Source of the DNA: JBCDLI01 sp038745535
Lineage (GTDB): Bacteria; Pseudomonadota; Alphaproteobacteria; Rhizobiales; Rhizobiaceae
Reading direction: 5' to 3'
Assembly: GCA_038745535.1 (NCBI GenBank)
Contig: JBCDLI010000063.1
Coordinates: forward strand, 1-13,766
Length of the DNA stretch: 13,766 bases
Shown in pieces: positions 1 through 7,397 of this stretch. Within the stretch, counting starts at the first letter, position 1; each line of letters begins with the position of its first letter. The notes beneath the pieces were generated by a model. It ran no database searches, was not told where the DNA came from, and saw only the letters and a list, made by a program, of their open reading frames with translations. The translations under genes and the position numbers were made by a program.

Positions 1-1806
1 AAAGAGCGCGCGACCATTACGTTCAAGCGCAATGGTAAGTACGATCAGGCCGGTCTTCGGAAGATTAATCGCTTTCTGCGCGATTGGCGTCGCGGCGAAT
101 CCACGAAGATGGATCCACAACTGCTCGATATTCTCTGGGAAGCCTACAAGGAAGTCGGCTCAAGGGAATATATTCACGTGGTTTCAGCCTATCGCTCACC
201 GGCAACGAACGCGATGTTGCGCAAGACCAGAGGCGGTCAGGCCCGCAAAAGCCAGCATATGCTGGGCAAGGCCATCGACTTCTTTATACCCGGCGTGTCG
301 GCAAATCGGCTCCGTGAAATAGGCTTTAAACTTCAAGGCGGCGGCGTTGGTTTCTACCCGCGTTCGGCAACGCCCTTCGTCCACTACGATACGGGCAATG
401 TGCGTGCGTGGCCACGCATGAGCCGCGGACAATTAACGAAACTGTTCCCGCGCGGTGGAACGTTGCACCTGCCTCCGGACGGCAAACCACTGCCTGGCTA
501 TCAGCAGGCTCTCGCTGACTATAAATCAAGAAAAGCCCGTGGCCAGGCAACCATCAATCGCGGCTCGCGTGGGGGTCAACGCAGCTCCGGTAATCTGCTC
601 GCCAACCTTTTTAATCGCGGCGGAGCCGATGAGGAAGAAGATACCGCAGCGGCATCTGCGCCTTCGCGCGCGCAAACCCGTCGGGCAGCACCGCCGCCAC
701 AAACGCCGGGTACGCAGCTGGCTTCGCTTTCGATGTCACGTATGCCACGACCGGAAATTGCTCCGCGCGGCGTGAGAAGCACCGGTGTTCCGGTTGTCGT
801 GCCCGTCCCGCAGGCAAACTTGCCTGAACCTGCAGCCCCAGTACCAACTGCAGAACCCGTCACGCCGCCCGCACCGGCGCAGCCAGAGCCTGCGCCAGCG
901 CCTGAGGTGGCAACATCACTCGTTGCATCGATACCACTGGAGCAGATGCCAGTCCCGGACCGTCGGCCAGCTGTTTTGATCGCACGTGCAGACCCAGCGC
1001 AGCTTGCGCGTGAGCGTCGTACAGCCGAAGAGCTTGAAGAAGCATTGAATGCAGCAAACAATGGCGCAGGCACAGAAGTCGCTCTCCGCTCAACGGTCGC
1101 CACCGATGATACGGGCGCACAGCGCCAAGCTATTCTTGCCGCATTGACCGGGACTACCGAGCGCCCGGTTACACCTGCCTTAGCGCCGATACCGCTTCCG
1201 AGCGCTGTACCGCAGCGTCCGCAAACGCAATTGGCCTATGCACCGCCAGCGCCCGCACCCCTTCCTGCGCCGACACCTGTTGTTGCGCCCGAGCCGGCTT
1301 CAACCGAACTTGCCGCACTCCAAGATCAGACGCCGGAGCCACCACGCTCCATTGAGGTGAAAGCAGGTCGTCTTCCAGTTCCCGCCTTGCGCGCACGGGA
1401 ACAGCAAGTTGAGAGCGATCTCATCGTGGCAGCACTGGCACCTGAGCAAGCTGTTCCCACACCAAAGGATACGCGTGTAGACCCTACAAGTGTGTCCACG
1501 ACATCGCCTACAGCCCGCATAGACGCCGTCCCTGCTCCCGTCGATCCATCATCGCGCTTTGGGGCTATGGTTACCACACTGGCATCTCTCAACTCACGTG
1601 TGGCAACCGCAAGACCCGACTTTATTAAGAACGCGCAACGGGCCGCGCCCGACGCGGTTTACACACGCGGTTTCCAGCGCGAACCACTTCCGCAGGAGAC
1701 ACAGCGATTTACAGGCAATGCCGTATCATTCCTGTCTGTCGCGAAGTTTGAGACCGTATCAGGCGGTGGTCAGCCGCTGCAAATTCAAATTCCGGCCACA
1801 AACTAG
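1..1806 (+). CDS. DUF882 / M15-like peptidoglycan peptidase with long Pro/Ala-rich tail (5' end cut off)
   Basis: The frame is open from the first base, so the true start and signal peptide lie left of the window; the ATG at 109 is internal, because conserved-looking sequence (KRNGKYD, INRFLRDWRRGE) precedes it. Counting AAA at base 1 as residue 1, the domain shows the metal-site pattern of the DUF882/Peptidase_M15_2 family (relatives of E. coli MepK/YcbK and of D,D-carboxypeptidases): SxHMxGxAxD with His86 and Asp93, then FVHYDTG with His128. Such enzymes are periplasmic zinc peptidases that cut peptidoglycan peptide cross-links. From about residue 170 to 540 the chain is rich in Pro, Ala, Gln and Thr and probably disordered; the last 60 residues (MVTTLASLNSRV onward) look more ordered. 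It is convergent with gapR, whose stop lies about 40 bases away. The family assignment is firm; the bond cut is inferred. Confidence 0.88.
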   Translation, partial: KERATITFKRNGKYDQAGLRKINRFLRDWRRGESTKMDPQLLDILWEAYKEVGSREYIHVVSAYRSPATNAMLRKTRGGQARKSQHMLGKAIDFFIPGVSANRLREIGFKLQGGGVGFYPRSATPFVHYDTGNVRAWPRMSRGQLTKLFPRGGTLHLPPDGKPLPGYQQALADYKSRKARGQATINRGSRGGQRSSGNLLANLFNRGGADEEEDTAAASAPSRAQTRRAAPPPQTPGTQLASLSMSRMPRPEIAPRGVRSTGVPVVVPVPQANLPEPAAPVPTAEPVTPPAPAQPEPAPAPEVATSLVASIPLEQMPVPDRRPAVLIARADPAQLARERRTAEELEEALNAANNGAGTEVALRSTVATDDTGAQRQAILAALTGTTERPVTPALAPIPLPSAVPQRPQTQLAYAPPAPAPLPAPTPVVAPEPASTELAALQDQTPEPPRSIEVKAGRLPVPALRAREQQVESDLIVAALAPEQAVPTPKDTRVDPTSVSTTSPTARIDAVPAPVDPSSRFGAMVTTLASLNSRVATARPDFIKNAQRAAPDAVYTRGFQREPLPQETQRFTGNAVSFLSVAKFETVSGGGQPLQIQIPATN

Positions 1807-1813
1807 AACCACC

Positions 1814-1847
1814 TAGGCAGCCCGATACCCAAGTAGGCAGTCCGATA
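1814..1847. repeat. Imperfect 14-base direct repeat, 20-base period
   Basis: TAGGCAGCCCGATA at 1814-1827 recurs as TAGGCAGTCCGATA at 1834-1847, with one mismatch and six bases between. The pair fills most of the gap between two convergent stop codons. No hairpin with a T-tract is seen here, so no intrinsic terminator can be assigned to either gene. Origin and role are unknown. Confidence 0.6.
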
Positions 1848-1848
1848 A

Positions 1849-2118
1849 CTATGAGGCATCTTCCGGCTCTGGCGCCATGCCGAGAGCGTGAAGATAGGTG
1901 TCTAAAACTGCTTCCTGCTCCAGCCGCTCGTTGGTGTCTTGCTTGCGAATGGAAACAACCTTGCGCAGCACTTTCGTGTCGAAACCGGTGGCTTTCGCCT
2001 CAGCATAGACATCCTTGATGTCGTCGGCGATTGTCTTCTTTTCTTCTTCCAGCCGCTCAATGCGTTCAATGAATGCGCGCAATTGATCGCGGGCAACGCC
2101 GCCTTGAAACTCTGACAT
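1849..2118 (-). CDS. gapR: GapR-family nucleoid-associated protein (DUF2312)
   Basis: The 89-residue protein matches the DUF2312/GapR family in length and pattern: a coiled-coil helix from about residues 8 to 35 (DQLRAFIERIERLEEEKK), the conserved segment IADDIKDVYAEAKATGFD, then KVLRKVVSIRKQD and a short C-terminal helix. GapR of Caulobacter is an essential DNA-binding protein that clamps around overtwisted, AT-rich DNA ahead of forks and transcription and stimulates topoisomerases. The start is supported by GGAG six bases upstream on the minus strand. The alternative ORF frames over this stretch have no family pattern. It is divergent from the threonine aldolase gene and convergent with the peptidase gene, so it is probably transcribed alone. 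I saw no clear promoter in the 146-base divergent spacer. Confidence 0.95.
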   Translation of the reverse strand: MSEFQGGVARDQLRAFIERIERLEEEKKTIADDIKDVYAEAKATGFDTKVLRKVVSIRKQDTNERLEQEAVLDTYLHALGMAPEPEDAS

Positions 2119-2264
2119 GACATGCTCCGATTGGCCGAGAGTGCGAGGTGCCCGATGCCCTCGGTCTGGTCAATCTGAATTCATGACTTGCATTAGTATT
2201 TGCCCAGATTTTCCGTTTCTTGATACGAGGCTCAACTAAGAAATGGACACCGGGATCGAACACA

Positions 2265-3323
2265 GTGCTTTTTACATCGGATAACTGGGCAGGTGCACAC
2301 CCCAAAGTGATTGAGGCTATATCGCAAAGTGCCAGCGGTTACGTTCCACCCCACGGTAGGACAGCCGAAGACGAGGCGCTCAAAGAGAAATTTTGCGACA
2401 TCTTTGAACATGAGGTCTCTGTGTTTCTCGTCTCCACCGGAACGGCTGCGAACGCACTCGCCCTCAGCGCGATGGCTCGACCGGGAGATGTTATATTCTG
2501 CCATGAGGCGGCACACATTCGCGTCGATGAGTGCGGAGCGCCGTGGTTTTTCTCCCAGGGGCTTCAGCTTGAAGCCGTTAGCGGCGGCGCAGGCAAAATA
2601 GATGGGCAGGCTCTGCAAGCAAAAGTGCAGTCGGTGACCGAAGGTGGGCTGAATGCGGGCAGAGTTGGTGGCTTATCCCTGACCCAGGCAACCGAAGGCG
2701 GCACGCTTTATTCCCCAGCGGAGATAACAGAGCTATCGGGCCTCGTTTCTGGAAACACGACCGGGCGGCGACCGCCAGTTCACATGGATGGATCCCGGTT
2801 TTCAAACGCCGTTGCTGCGTCCGGCACCACTCCAGCCCATCTCACATGGAAAAACGGCGTCGACCTACTGTCGTTCGGCGGGACGAAAAATGGCTGTATT
2901 TGTGCAGAAGCGCTGATTGTCTTCGATCCAACGCTTGCCGAGTCCATGGAATTTTTGCGCAAGCGGTCCGGTCATCTGATTTCAAAGCTAAGGTTCATGA
3001 CCGCTCAATTCATGGCGTTGATGAACGACAATTTGTGGTTGGAATGCGCAACAATCGCCAACACGCACACAACAGCGCTTGCCGATATTGTGCGCGGTTC
3101 AGACCGCATGCGTCTGGCTTGGGAGCCGGAGATCAACGAAATTTTCGCGATTTGTAAGCGGGCAGACTTTCAAAAATGGTCGGACGTTGGGCTTCAGGCT
3201 TTTGTTTGGCAACCTACACCGAGTGACAGACATCTATTGGATGAGGACGAGTGCCTCATCCGTTTGGTCACGTCGTTTGAGACTGAACAGTCGCACATCG
3301 AAGCGCTCGCGCGATTGATATGA
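2265..3323 (+). CDS. ltaE: Low-specificity L-threonine aldolase (PLP enzyme)
   Basis: This is a fold-type I pyridoxal-phosphate enzyme of the beta-eliminating lyase/threonine aldolase family, expected to cleave L-threonine or L-allo-threonine to glycine and acetaldehyde in the cytoplasm. Counting from the GTG at 2265 (352 residues) one sees SDNWAGAHP at 5-13, the cofactor phosphate loop STGTAAN at 57-63, HEAAH at 80-84 (ring-stacking His), the cofactor-binding HMDGSRFSNA with Asp175 and Arg178, and the PLP lysine in SFGGTKNG (Lys208). The reading frame is open further upstream to a TTG at 2220, but that has no ribosome binding site and family members normally begin just before SDNWAG, so GTG 2265 with a weak GGGA nine bases upstream is preferred. 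There is no ATG start in frame. The threonine aldolase call is strong; exact stereospecificity cannot be read from sequence. Confidence 0.9.
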   Translation: MLFTSDNWAGAHPKVIEAISQSASGYVPPHGRTAEDEALKEKFCDIFEHEVSVFLVSTGTAANALALSAMARPGDVIFCHEAAHIRVDECGAPWFFSQGLQLEAVSGGAGKIDGQALQAKVQSVTEGGLNAGRVGGLSLTQATEGGTLYSPAEITELSGLVSGNTTGRRPPVHMDGSRFSNAVAASGTTPAHLTWKNGVDLLSFGGTKNGCICAEALIVFDPTLAESMEFLRKRSGHLISKLRFMTAQFMALMNDNLWLECATIANTHTTALADIVRGSDRMRLAWEPEINEIFAICKRADFQKWSDVGLQAFVWQPTPSDRHLLDEDECLIRLVTSFETEQSHIEALARLI

Positions 3324-3344
3324 TATTGACCGATGGGCACCTTC

Positions 3345-3378
3345 TAAAGCAAAAAACGCCGGGCTCACGGCCCGGCGT
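3345..3378 (-). terminator. Intrinsic terminator of the hsp20 gene
   Basis: A 9-bp perfect GC-rich stem (arms 3356-3364 and 3370-3378, loop 3365-3369) is followed, on the minus strand, by six T residues and TTTGC-like sequence (seen as the A-run 3351-3356 on the plus strand). It lies 24 bases after the hsp20 stop codon. On the plus strand no T-tract follows, so it is not a good terminator for the threonine aldolase gene coming from the other side. Confidence 0.9.
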
Positions 3379-3402
3379 CATACTGGTTCGGTTTAAAACC
3401 GA

Positions 3403-3870
3403 TTAGTTTTTGGTGGCTTCGATCTGCTTGGCATTGTCCTTTACGCCAGCAGTGATCGAGATTTTCTTCGGCTTCATCGCTTCTGGTACTTCGCGGGCCA
3501 GTTCGATGTGCAGCAATCCGTTTTCCATAGTGGCCGATCTGACTTCCACGTGATCGGCAAGTTGGAACCGACGCTCGAACGCACGCGAGGCAATACCCCG
3601 ATGCAGCACTTCGCGACCTTCGGTCTTCTCCTCAGGCTTAGCGCCAGTAACGGTTAGAATGTTTGGACGAGCCTCAATCGCGATGTCATCTTCGGCAAAG
3701 CCGGCAACCGCCATCGTTATACGATAGGTGTTATCGTCGGTTCGCTCGATATTATAGGGCGGGTACGTCGCCTGACTGTTATCGGGCTGAGCGAGCGTGT
3801 CCAACATATTGAACAGGCGGTCAAAACCGACAGTTGAGCGGTAAAGGGGTGTGAAATCTACGTGACGCAT
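3403..3870 (-). CDS. ibpA: Small heat-shock protein, Hsp20 / IbpA type
   Basis: The 155-residue protein is an ATP-independent holdase chaperone that binds unfolding proteins in the cytoplasm. The start MRHVDFTPLYRSTVGFDRLF is the usual N-terminus of rhizobial class A sHSPs. The alpha-crystallin domain covers about residues 36-128 (IERTDDNTYRITMAVAGF through the G-x-L signature ENGLLHIEL), followed by the short tail VPEAMKPKKISI carrying the I-x-I oligomerisation motif. The reading frame is open four codons further upstream to an ATG at 3882, but GGAG six bases before ATG 3870 and homology both favour 3870. Expression is probably doubly heat-controlled, by a sigma-32-like promoter and a ROSE-type RNA thermometer in the leader; an intrinsic terminator closes the unit, so the gene is monocistronic. 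Confidence 0.95.
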   Translation of the reverse strand: MRHVDFTPLYRSTVGFDRLFNMLDTLAQPDNSQATYPPYNIERTDDNTYRITMAVAGFAEDDIAIEARPNILTVTGAKPEEKTEGREVLHRGIASRAFERRFQLADHVEVRSATMENGLLHIELAREVPEAMKPKKISITAGVKDNAKQIEATKN

Positions 3871-3967
3871 AGTGTTCTCCATTGAGCAACGTTTGCATTT
3901 TTGAACTTGAAAACCGCCCGCATTCGGCGCGGCTTTCGTAAAGCTGCAGGCCCGTCTGGCGCCTGCC
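3871..3967 (-). promoter_or_regulatory. ROSE-type RNA thermometer in the hsp20 5' leader
   Basis: Read on the minus strand, the last hairpin before the start codon pairs GTT-G-CTC (from 3890 leftward) with GAG-AAC (ending at 3874), leaving a bulged G opposite the Shine-Dalgarno GGAG, with loop AATG. This is the ROSE hallmark, in which a conserved UUGCU segment masks the ribosome binding site at low temperature and melts on heating. Two further stems lie upstream in the leader: a 7-bp stem with one bulge at 3914-3932 and a 5-bp stem with a 3-base loop at 3932-3944, giving the multi-hairpin layout typical of the family. ROSE elements are known upstream of rhizobial hsp20 genes. The 5' boundary is inferred from the predicted promoter. 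Confidence 0.82.
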
Positions 3968-3973
3968 CAACGG

Positions 3974-4002
3974 ATATGGTGGTGGCAATTTTGCCGTTCA
4001 AG
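3974..4002 (-). promoter_or_regulatory. Putative RpoH (sigma-32) promoter for hsp20
   Basis: On the minus strand CTTGAA (complement of 3997-4002) is followed after 14 bases by CCACCATAT (complement of 3974-3982), close to the heat-shock consensus CTTGAA / CCCCATNT. It would place the transcription start near 3967, giving a leader of about 97 bases, the size expected for a ROSE element. The elements are seen directly; sigma-factor use is inferred. Confidence 0.6.
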
Positions 4003-4117
4003 AGCGGTAAATGTCGGCGCGCGAAACCTTAACCGAATATGAACAAACGCCTCCGGGTCGGTTCAGGCTGTTTCATTTACGAATTGGCCAACGTCCACGA
4101 CCAAGAGGAGCCCCTCG

Positions 4118-4567
4118 ATGAAATATCCACTTGCACTCACCGCTGCAGCTGCGCTGTTTGGTGCGATGACCATCTCACCTGCGTCCGCTCACCCCGCAGA
4201 ACGCGTACATGATAACTTTTATGGACCAGGCTGGGCCAATTCCGGTTTTGAGGAAATCCATCACGTGCATGGAAAACGGTTCGGACCTCGCCGGATTGCG
4301 CGCAGGCTTCGCAAGCGTGGTTTTCACGATGTTCGCATCGGATTTGTCGGTCCACGGGTCGTCGTAGCGCGGGCCAAAGGACGTCGCGGAACGGTCCGTC
4401 TTGTCGTTAACCGCCGCAATGGCCAAGTCATTTATCGCGAACTTATCCGTCCGCATCGCGCTTATCGTCCCGTAGAACGCAGAAAGCACCTACCCTATCA
4501 ACGCGACCATAGACGCTATGAGGGTCGCGATCGAAGCGTCACATGGAGCTTCGGTTTCGGTTTCTAA
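4118..4567 (+). CDS. Small exported arginine-rich protein with PepSY-like core
   Basis: The 149-residue protein has a clear Sec signal peptide (MKYPLALTAAAALFGAM, cleavage after ASA at residue 24) and starts after a strong AGGAG. The mature chain is extremely basic: I count 27 Arg and 4 Lys against 10 acidic residues in 125. Residues about 55-108 (FGPRRIARRLRKRGF, then VVVARAKG, VRLVVNRRNGQVIYR) follow a helix-strand-strand pattern resembling PepSY-like domains found in many uncharacterised rhizobial periplasmic proteins: a helix that shortens to a basic turn, then two strands ending in a N-x-x-x-G turn. The chain ends in alternating aromatics (WSFGFGF). Function is not known. It could bind cell envelope polyanions, but that is only a guess from charge. 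An intrinsic terminator follows, so it is transcribed alone. Confidence 0.8.
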   Translation: MKYPLALTAAAALFGAMTISPASAHPAERVHDNFYGPGWANSGFEEIHHVHGKRFGPRRIARRLRKRGFHDVRIGFVGPRVVVARAKGRRGTVRLVVNRRNGQVIYRELIRPHRAYRPVERRKHLPYQRDHRRYEGRDRSVTWSFGFGF

Positions 4568-4635
4568 GCCAGGTTCACAACGCTGAATTTTAAATTCGCC
4601 AAAGCATCAACGTCCCTCCACTTTGGTGAAAATAT

Positions 4636-4670
4636 CGGAGGCGCATGTATCGCGCCTTCGGTTTCTTTTT
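4636..4670 (+). terminator. Intrinsic terminator after the arginine-rich exported protein gene
   Basis: A 9-bp stem with one G-T wobble (arms 4636-4644 and 4652-4660, loop ATGTATC) is followed directly by GTTTCTTTTT. It lies about 70 bases after the stop codon at 4567 and separates that gene from the alpha/beta hydrolase gene. Confidence 0.88.
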
Positions 4671-4725
4671 GACCATCCCACCCATCACGCATATCAGCGG
4701 ATAAACGCGCGCACGGAAAAAGACT

Positions 4726-5640
4726 ATGCTTGAAAAGGCCTCACGGCTCGAATGGGTGACGACCCCCGATGGCTTCAAGCTGCGCACTGTTACGTTCACG
4801 TCCACCAAACGACCGCACAAAGGGACAATAGTCCTTCTGCACGGGCGAAATGAAGCGCTTGAAAAATATGATCATGTTTTTGCCAGACTGGTCTCCAGCG
4901 GTTTTGACGTGGTTTCATTCGATTGGCGCGGGCAAGGACGCTCAACACGGTTTTTCAAAGATGTCAGACGCGGCCACGTCGATCACTTCGAGCAGTATGC
5001 AACCGATATTGAGACCGTGTTCACCGGCGTTGCATTGCCCGACACGCGACCGCCGTTCCATTTGCTGGCGCATTCAACTGGAGCGCTCGCTGCGCTTTAC
5101 ACTGCGCCACGTCTCATCAACCGGCTGAAGCGCATTGTACTGGCTAGTCCGCTTCTCTCTCTCGCGGATCGACGTTTGACGACCGAACAATTGCACACGA
5201 TTTCATCGGCATTTTGTTTCTTGGGTGCGGGCAAGATGTATGCCGGTGGCGGCCCGGTCGGCAGCAGACGGCTGAAGTTTCCGACCAATTTACTGACGAC
5301 CGACCTTGATACATTCGAGCGCAATCGTGAGCTTCTTCTGCCCGAAAAAGGATTGGGCCTCGGCGGCCCCACCTTTGGCTGGGTGCGTGCGGTCACCGAT
5401 GCAATCGCAACCGTGCTTGACCACAATCACCTTGCTCAAATTCACATCCCAACGCTGCTGATCGGTGCAGGTGGAGACCGCATTGTGTCAGCCTCTGCAA
5501 TCGAGGATTACGCCAGCCGACTGCGCTCCGGTGCACTCGTCATGGTCGACGGCGCAAAACACGAACTCATGCAAGAAGCGCCCTACTACCGCGAGCAATT
5601 CTTTGCAGCGTTCAACGCATTCGTGCCGGGAGATAGTTAG
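4726..5640 (+). CDS. Alpha/beta hydrolase, monoacylglycerol lipase / lysophospholipase-like (Hydrolase_4)
   Basis: The 304-residue protein has no signal peptide or membrane segment and fits the serine hydrolase family that includes PldB and monoglyceride lipases. Visible landmarks are the oxyanion strand VLLHGRNE at 36-43, DWRGQGRS at 66-73, the nucleophile elbow LAHSTGA with Ser117, the acid in GAGGDRIVS (Asp251), and the catalytic His279 in DGAKHELMQE. The nucleophile motif begins with Ala instead of the common Gly (A-H-S-T-G). The family usually hydrolyses esters of lipids or small acyl substrates; the substrate here cannot be read from sequence. It is convergent with hisN, only 11 bases from stop to stop. 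The ATG is preceded only by a weak GGA-type binding site. Confidence 0.88.
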   Translation: MLEKASRLEWVTTPDGFKLRTVTFTSTKRPHKGTIVLLHGRNEALEKYDHVFARLVSSGFDVVSFDWRGQGRSTRFFKDVRRGHVDHFEQYATDIETVFTGVALPDTRPPFHLLAHSTGALAALYTAPRLINRLKRIVLASPLLSLADRRLTTEQLHTISSAFCFLGAGKMYAGGGPVGSRRLKFPTNLLTTDLDTFERNRELLLPEKGLGLGGPTFGWVRAVTDAIATVLDHNHLAQIHIPTLLIGAGGDRIVSASAIEDYASRLRSGALVMVDGAKHELMQEAPYYREQFFAAFNAFVPGDS

Positions 5641-5651
5641 GCTCCGGACCC

Positions 5652-6437
5652 TTATTTCGGATTCAAAAGCGCAAGGGTCTTATCGTGCAATTCCGCTGTT
5701 GCGGCAGCAACAACATTTCCGCCCGCTTCTGGTCGCCCGCCGTCCCAATCTGTAACAACACCACCGGCTTTCTCAATCAGGCTGATCAGGCCGCAAATGT
5801 CGTAGGGCTGTAAACCTGGCTCAACGACAATGTCTGCGTGACCAGCAGCAAGCATGGCGAATGCATAGCAATCACAACCATATCGAAACAGCTTTACCGC
5901 TGCTTCTAGCTTGCTGAAACGGTCCCGCGCCGCGCCCTCAAAAAGGTGTGGCGATGTCGTGAACAGAGTTGCATCCGCAAGCGATTTCGCTGTGCGGGTC
6001 TGCAATGGCAGCGGCTCGGTATCGCCACGCACGTACCAAGATCCGTCTTCATCGGCGCAGAAAAGCTCGTCGGTAAATGGCTGATACATCATTCCAGCAA
6101 TCGACCGGTCGTTCCGGTTCAGTCCAGCCAGCACACCCCATACGGGGAGGCCGGAGATGAAAGCACGGGTCCCGTCAATCGGATCCAGTACCCACTGGTG
6201 CACCCCATCACCTTCTTTCAGATCAAACTCTTCGCCCAGAATTCCGTGGTCCGGGTAATGCTCGGAGATGACCTCGCGCAGCGCACTCTCAACGGCGCGA
6301 TCTGCCGCCGTGACCGGATCAAAACCGTCGGTAAGTTTGTTCTCCACCGCTCCATGGGCACGAAAGTGCGGGAGCGATGCCGCTGCGGAAACAGCAGCAA
6401 GCCTTTGAAAAAATGCAATGTCAGGAGTTTTTGTCAT
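5652..6437 (-). CDS. hisN: Histidinol-phosphatase, inositol monophosphatase family (HisN)
   Basis: The 261-residue enzyme belongs to the Mg-dependent inositol monophosphatase superfamily. The metal-binding residues are present: GEE at 68-70, the signature DPIDGTRAF at 85-93, and the third motif PYDICGL with Asp213. Segment DPVTAADRAVE (40-50) and the short GLPVWGVLAGL stretch are as in the HisN subgroup used by alphaproteobacteria and actinobacteria to dephosphorylate L-histidinol phosphate, the next-to-last stage of histidine synthesis. Close relatives act on inositol phosphates, so activity should be taken as likely and not proven. It lies 69 bases downstream of the N-formylglutamate amidohydrolase-family gene on the same strand, probably in one transcript. 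Its start has only a weak Shine-Dalgarno. Confidence 0.88.
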   Translation of the reverse strand: MTKTPDIAFFQRLAAVSAAASLPHFRAHGAVENKLTDGFDPVTAADRAVESALREVISEHYPDHGILGEEFDLKEGDGVHQWVLDPIDGTRAFISGLPVWGVLAGLNRNDRSIAGMMYQPFTDELFCADEDGSWYVRGDTEPLPLQTRTAKSLADATLFTTSPHLFEGAARDRFSKLEAAVKLFRYGCDCYAFAMLAAGHADIVVEPGLQPYDICGLISLIEKAGGVVTDWDGGRPEAGGNVVAAATAELHDKTLALLNPK

Positions 6438-6506
6438 GCTCGGACCGGAATAAGGATACGCGTCAACCAGCAGTGTTTCGCTTACTGATATGGCGGTGCC
6501 AAGCTA

Positions 6507-7397
6507 TTATTCCGCCGCTTGTGAGAAGCCGGTAAAGTACTCGCCGGGCAGAGCAACAAGCTCACCAATCAACTGCGACAGATCAAAAACCAAATCGTCG
6601 AATCCTGGTTTTGGGCGAAGGAGTCGCTCATCGAAATAAAGACCGCGATTGATTTCAATCTGCACCGCGTGAAGTCCGCGGCTTGGACGGCCATAGTGCT
6701 CGGTAATAAAGCCGCCCGCGTAAGGCTTATTGGTTGTCACGTTGTAACCTATATCGGTCAGCACGCTGTGAATGGTCTCGGTCAAAAACTGCGATGCGCT
6801 GGTGCCAAACCTGTCACCAATAATGAAATCAGGTCGGGTGCCGTCGTGGCCAATTCGCACCGTCGACGGCATGGAGTGGCAGTCAATCAGTACCGAATAG
6901 CCAAATTGACGATGGGTGTTTGCCAGCAGGGACCGCAGTGTCGCGTGGTAAGGTTTATACAGGTTTTCGATGCGGGAAATCGCTTCGTCAACGGGCACGC
7001 GGCTGTTGTAGATAGCCTGACCTTCCGCCACCACTCGCGGCATGGTGCCCAGCCCTCCGGCAACCCGCATTGAGCGAAAGTTTGCGTAAGATGGCAGATT
7101 GCCCACAAACATTTTCGGGTCGAGTTCATAGGGCTCGCGGTTCACATCCAGATATGCGCGCGGGAAATTGGCTGTCATCAAAGGCGCGCCGTAACGGGCC
7201 GCCGCGGTGAACAGCTGATCCACATGATAGTCTTCTGAGCGCCGAATGGCATCTGCCGATAGGCACGACATCCGCAAAAATCGATCAGGATAGTATCGAC
7301 CGGAGTGGGGGGAATTGAAAACAAATGGCGCTGTTTGTCGCTCAGGCATTTCCACCTGAAACGCCTCGATCTCGGTAAAATCGGGCTCGACATACAT
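6507..7397 (-). CDS. N-formylglutamate amidohydrolase family protein
   Basis: The protein (296 residues from the chosen start) matches the FGase family, whose characterised members split N-formyl-L-glutamate to glutamate and formate at the end of one histidine degradation route. Landmarks are FNSPHSG at 27-33, DVNREPYELD at 84-93, IDCHSMP at 171-177, the ITEHYG segment at 231-236 and VQIEINRGLY at 245-254; the His, Asp and Glu residues in these blocks are likely zinc ligands. The start MYVEPDF is preferred by homology and has GGAGGGG about ten bases upstream. Upstream in-frame ATGs at 7418 and 7442 would add 7 or 15 residues without family similarity. There is no hut cluster nearby; instead it sits before hisN and divergent from cpdR, so its cellular substrate may not be formylglutamate from histidine breakdown. 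Confidence 0.87.
   Translation of the reverse strand: MYVEPDFTEIEAFQVEMPERQTAPFVFNSPHSGRYYPDRFLRMSCLSADAIRRSEDYHVDQLFTAAARYGAPLMTANFPRAYLDVNREPYELDPKMFVGNLPSYANFRSMRVAGGLGTMPRVVAEGQAIYNSRVPVDEAISRIENLYKPYHATLRSLLANTHRQFGYSVLIDCHSMPSTVRIGHDGTRPDFIIGDRFGTSASQFLTETIHSVLTDIGYNVTTNKPYAGGFITEHYGRPSRGLHAVQIEINRGLYFDERLLRPKPGFDDLVFDLSQLIGELVALPGEYFTGFSQAAE

Noticed and set aside
576..1103. Long minus-strand open frame (175 codons) inside the peptidase tail
   Set aside because: It is an antisense shadow of GC-rich Pro/Ala codons, with low-complexity Gly/Ser/Ala product and no family pattern.
2137..2166. Inverted repeat CCGAG/CTCGG in the gapR-threonine aldolase spacer
   Set aside because: A five-base stem with a twenty-base loop is expected by chance and no further pairing supports it.
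4029..4043. CtrA-like site TTAA-N7-TGAA upstream of the arginine-rich exported protein
   Set aside because: It has one mismatch in the second half-site and there is no second site or promoter context, so chance is likely in a spacer of this size.
5946..6488. Plus-strand open frame of 180 codons over hisN
   Set aside because: It is antisense to a conserved enzyme with intact catalytic motifs; the translated product shows no recognisable domain.
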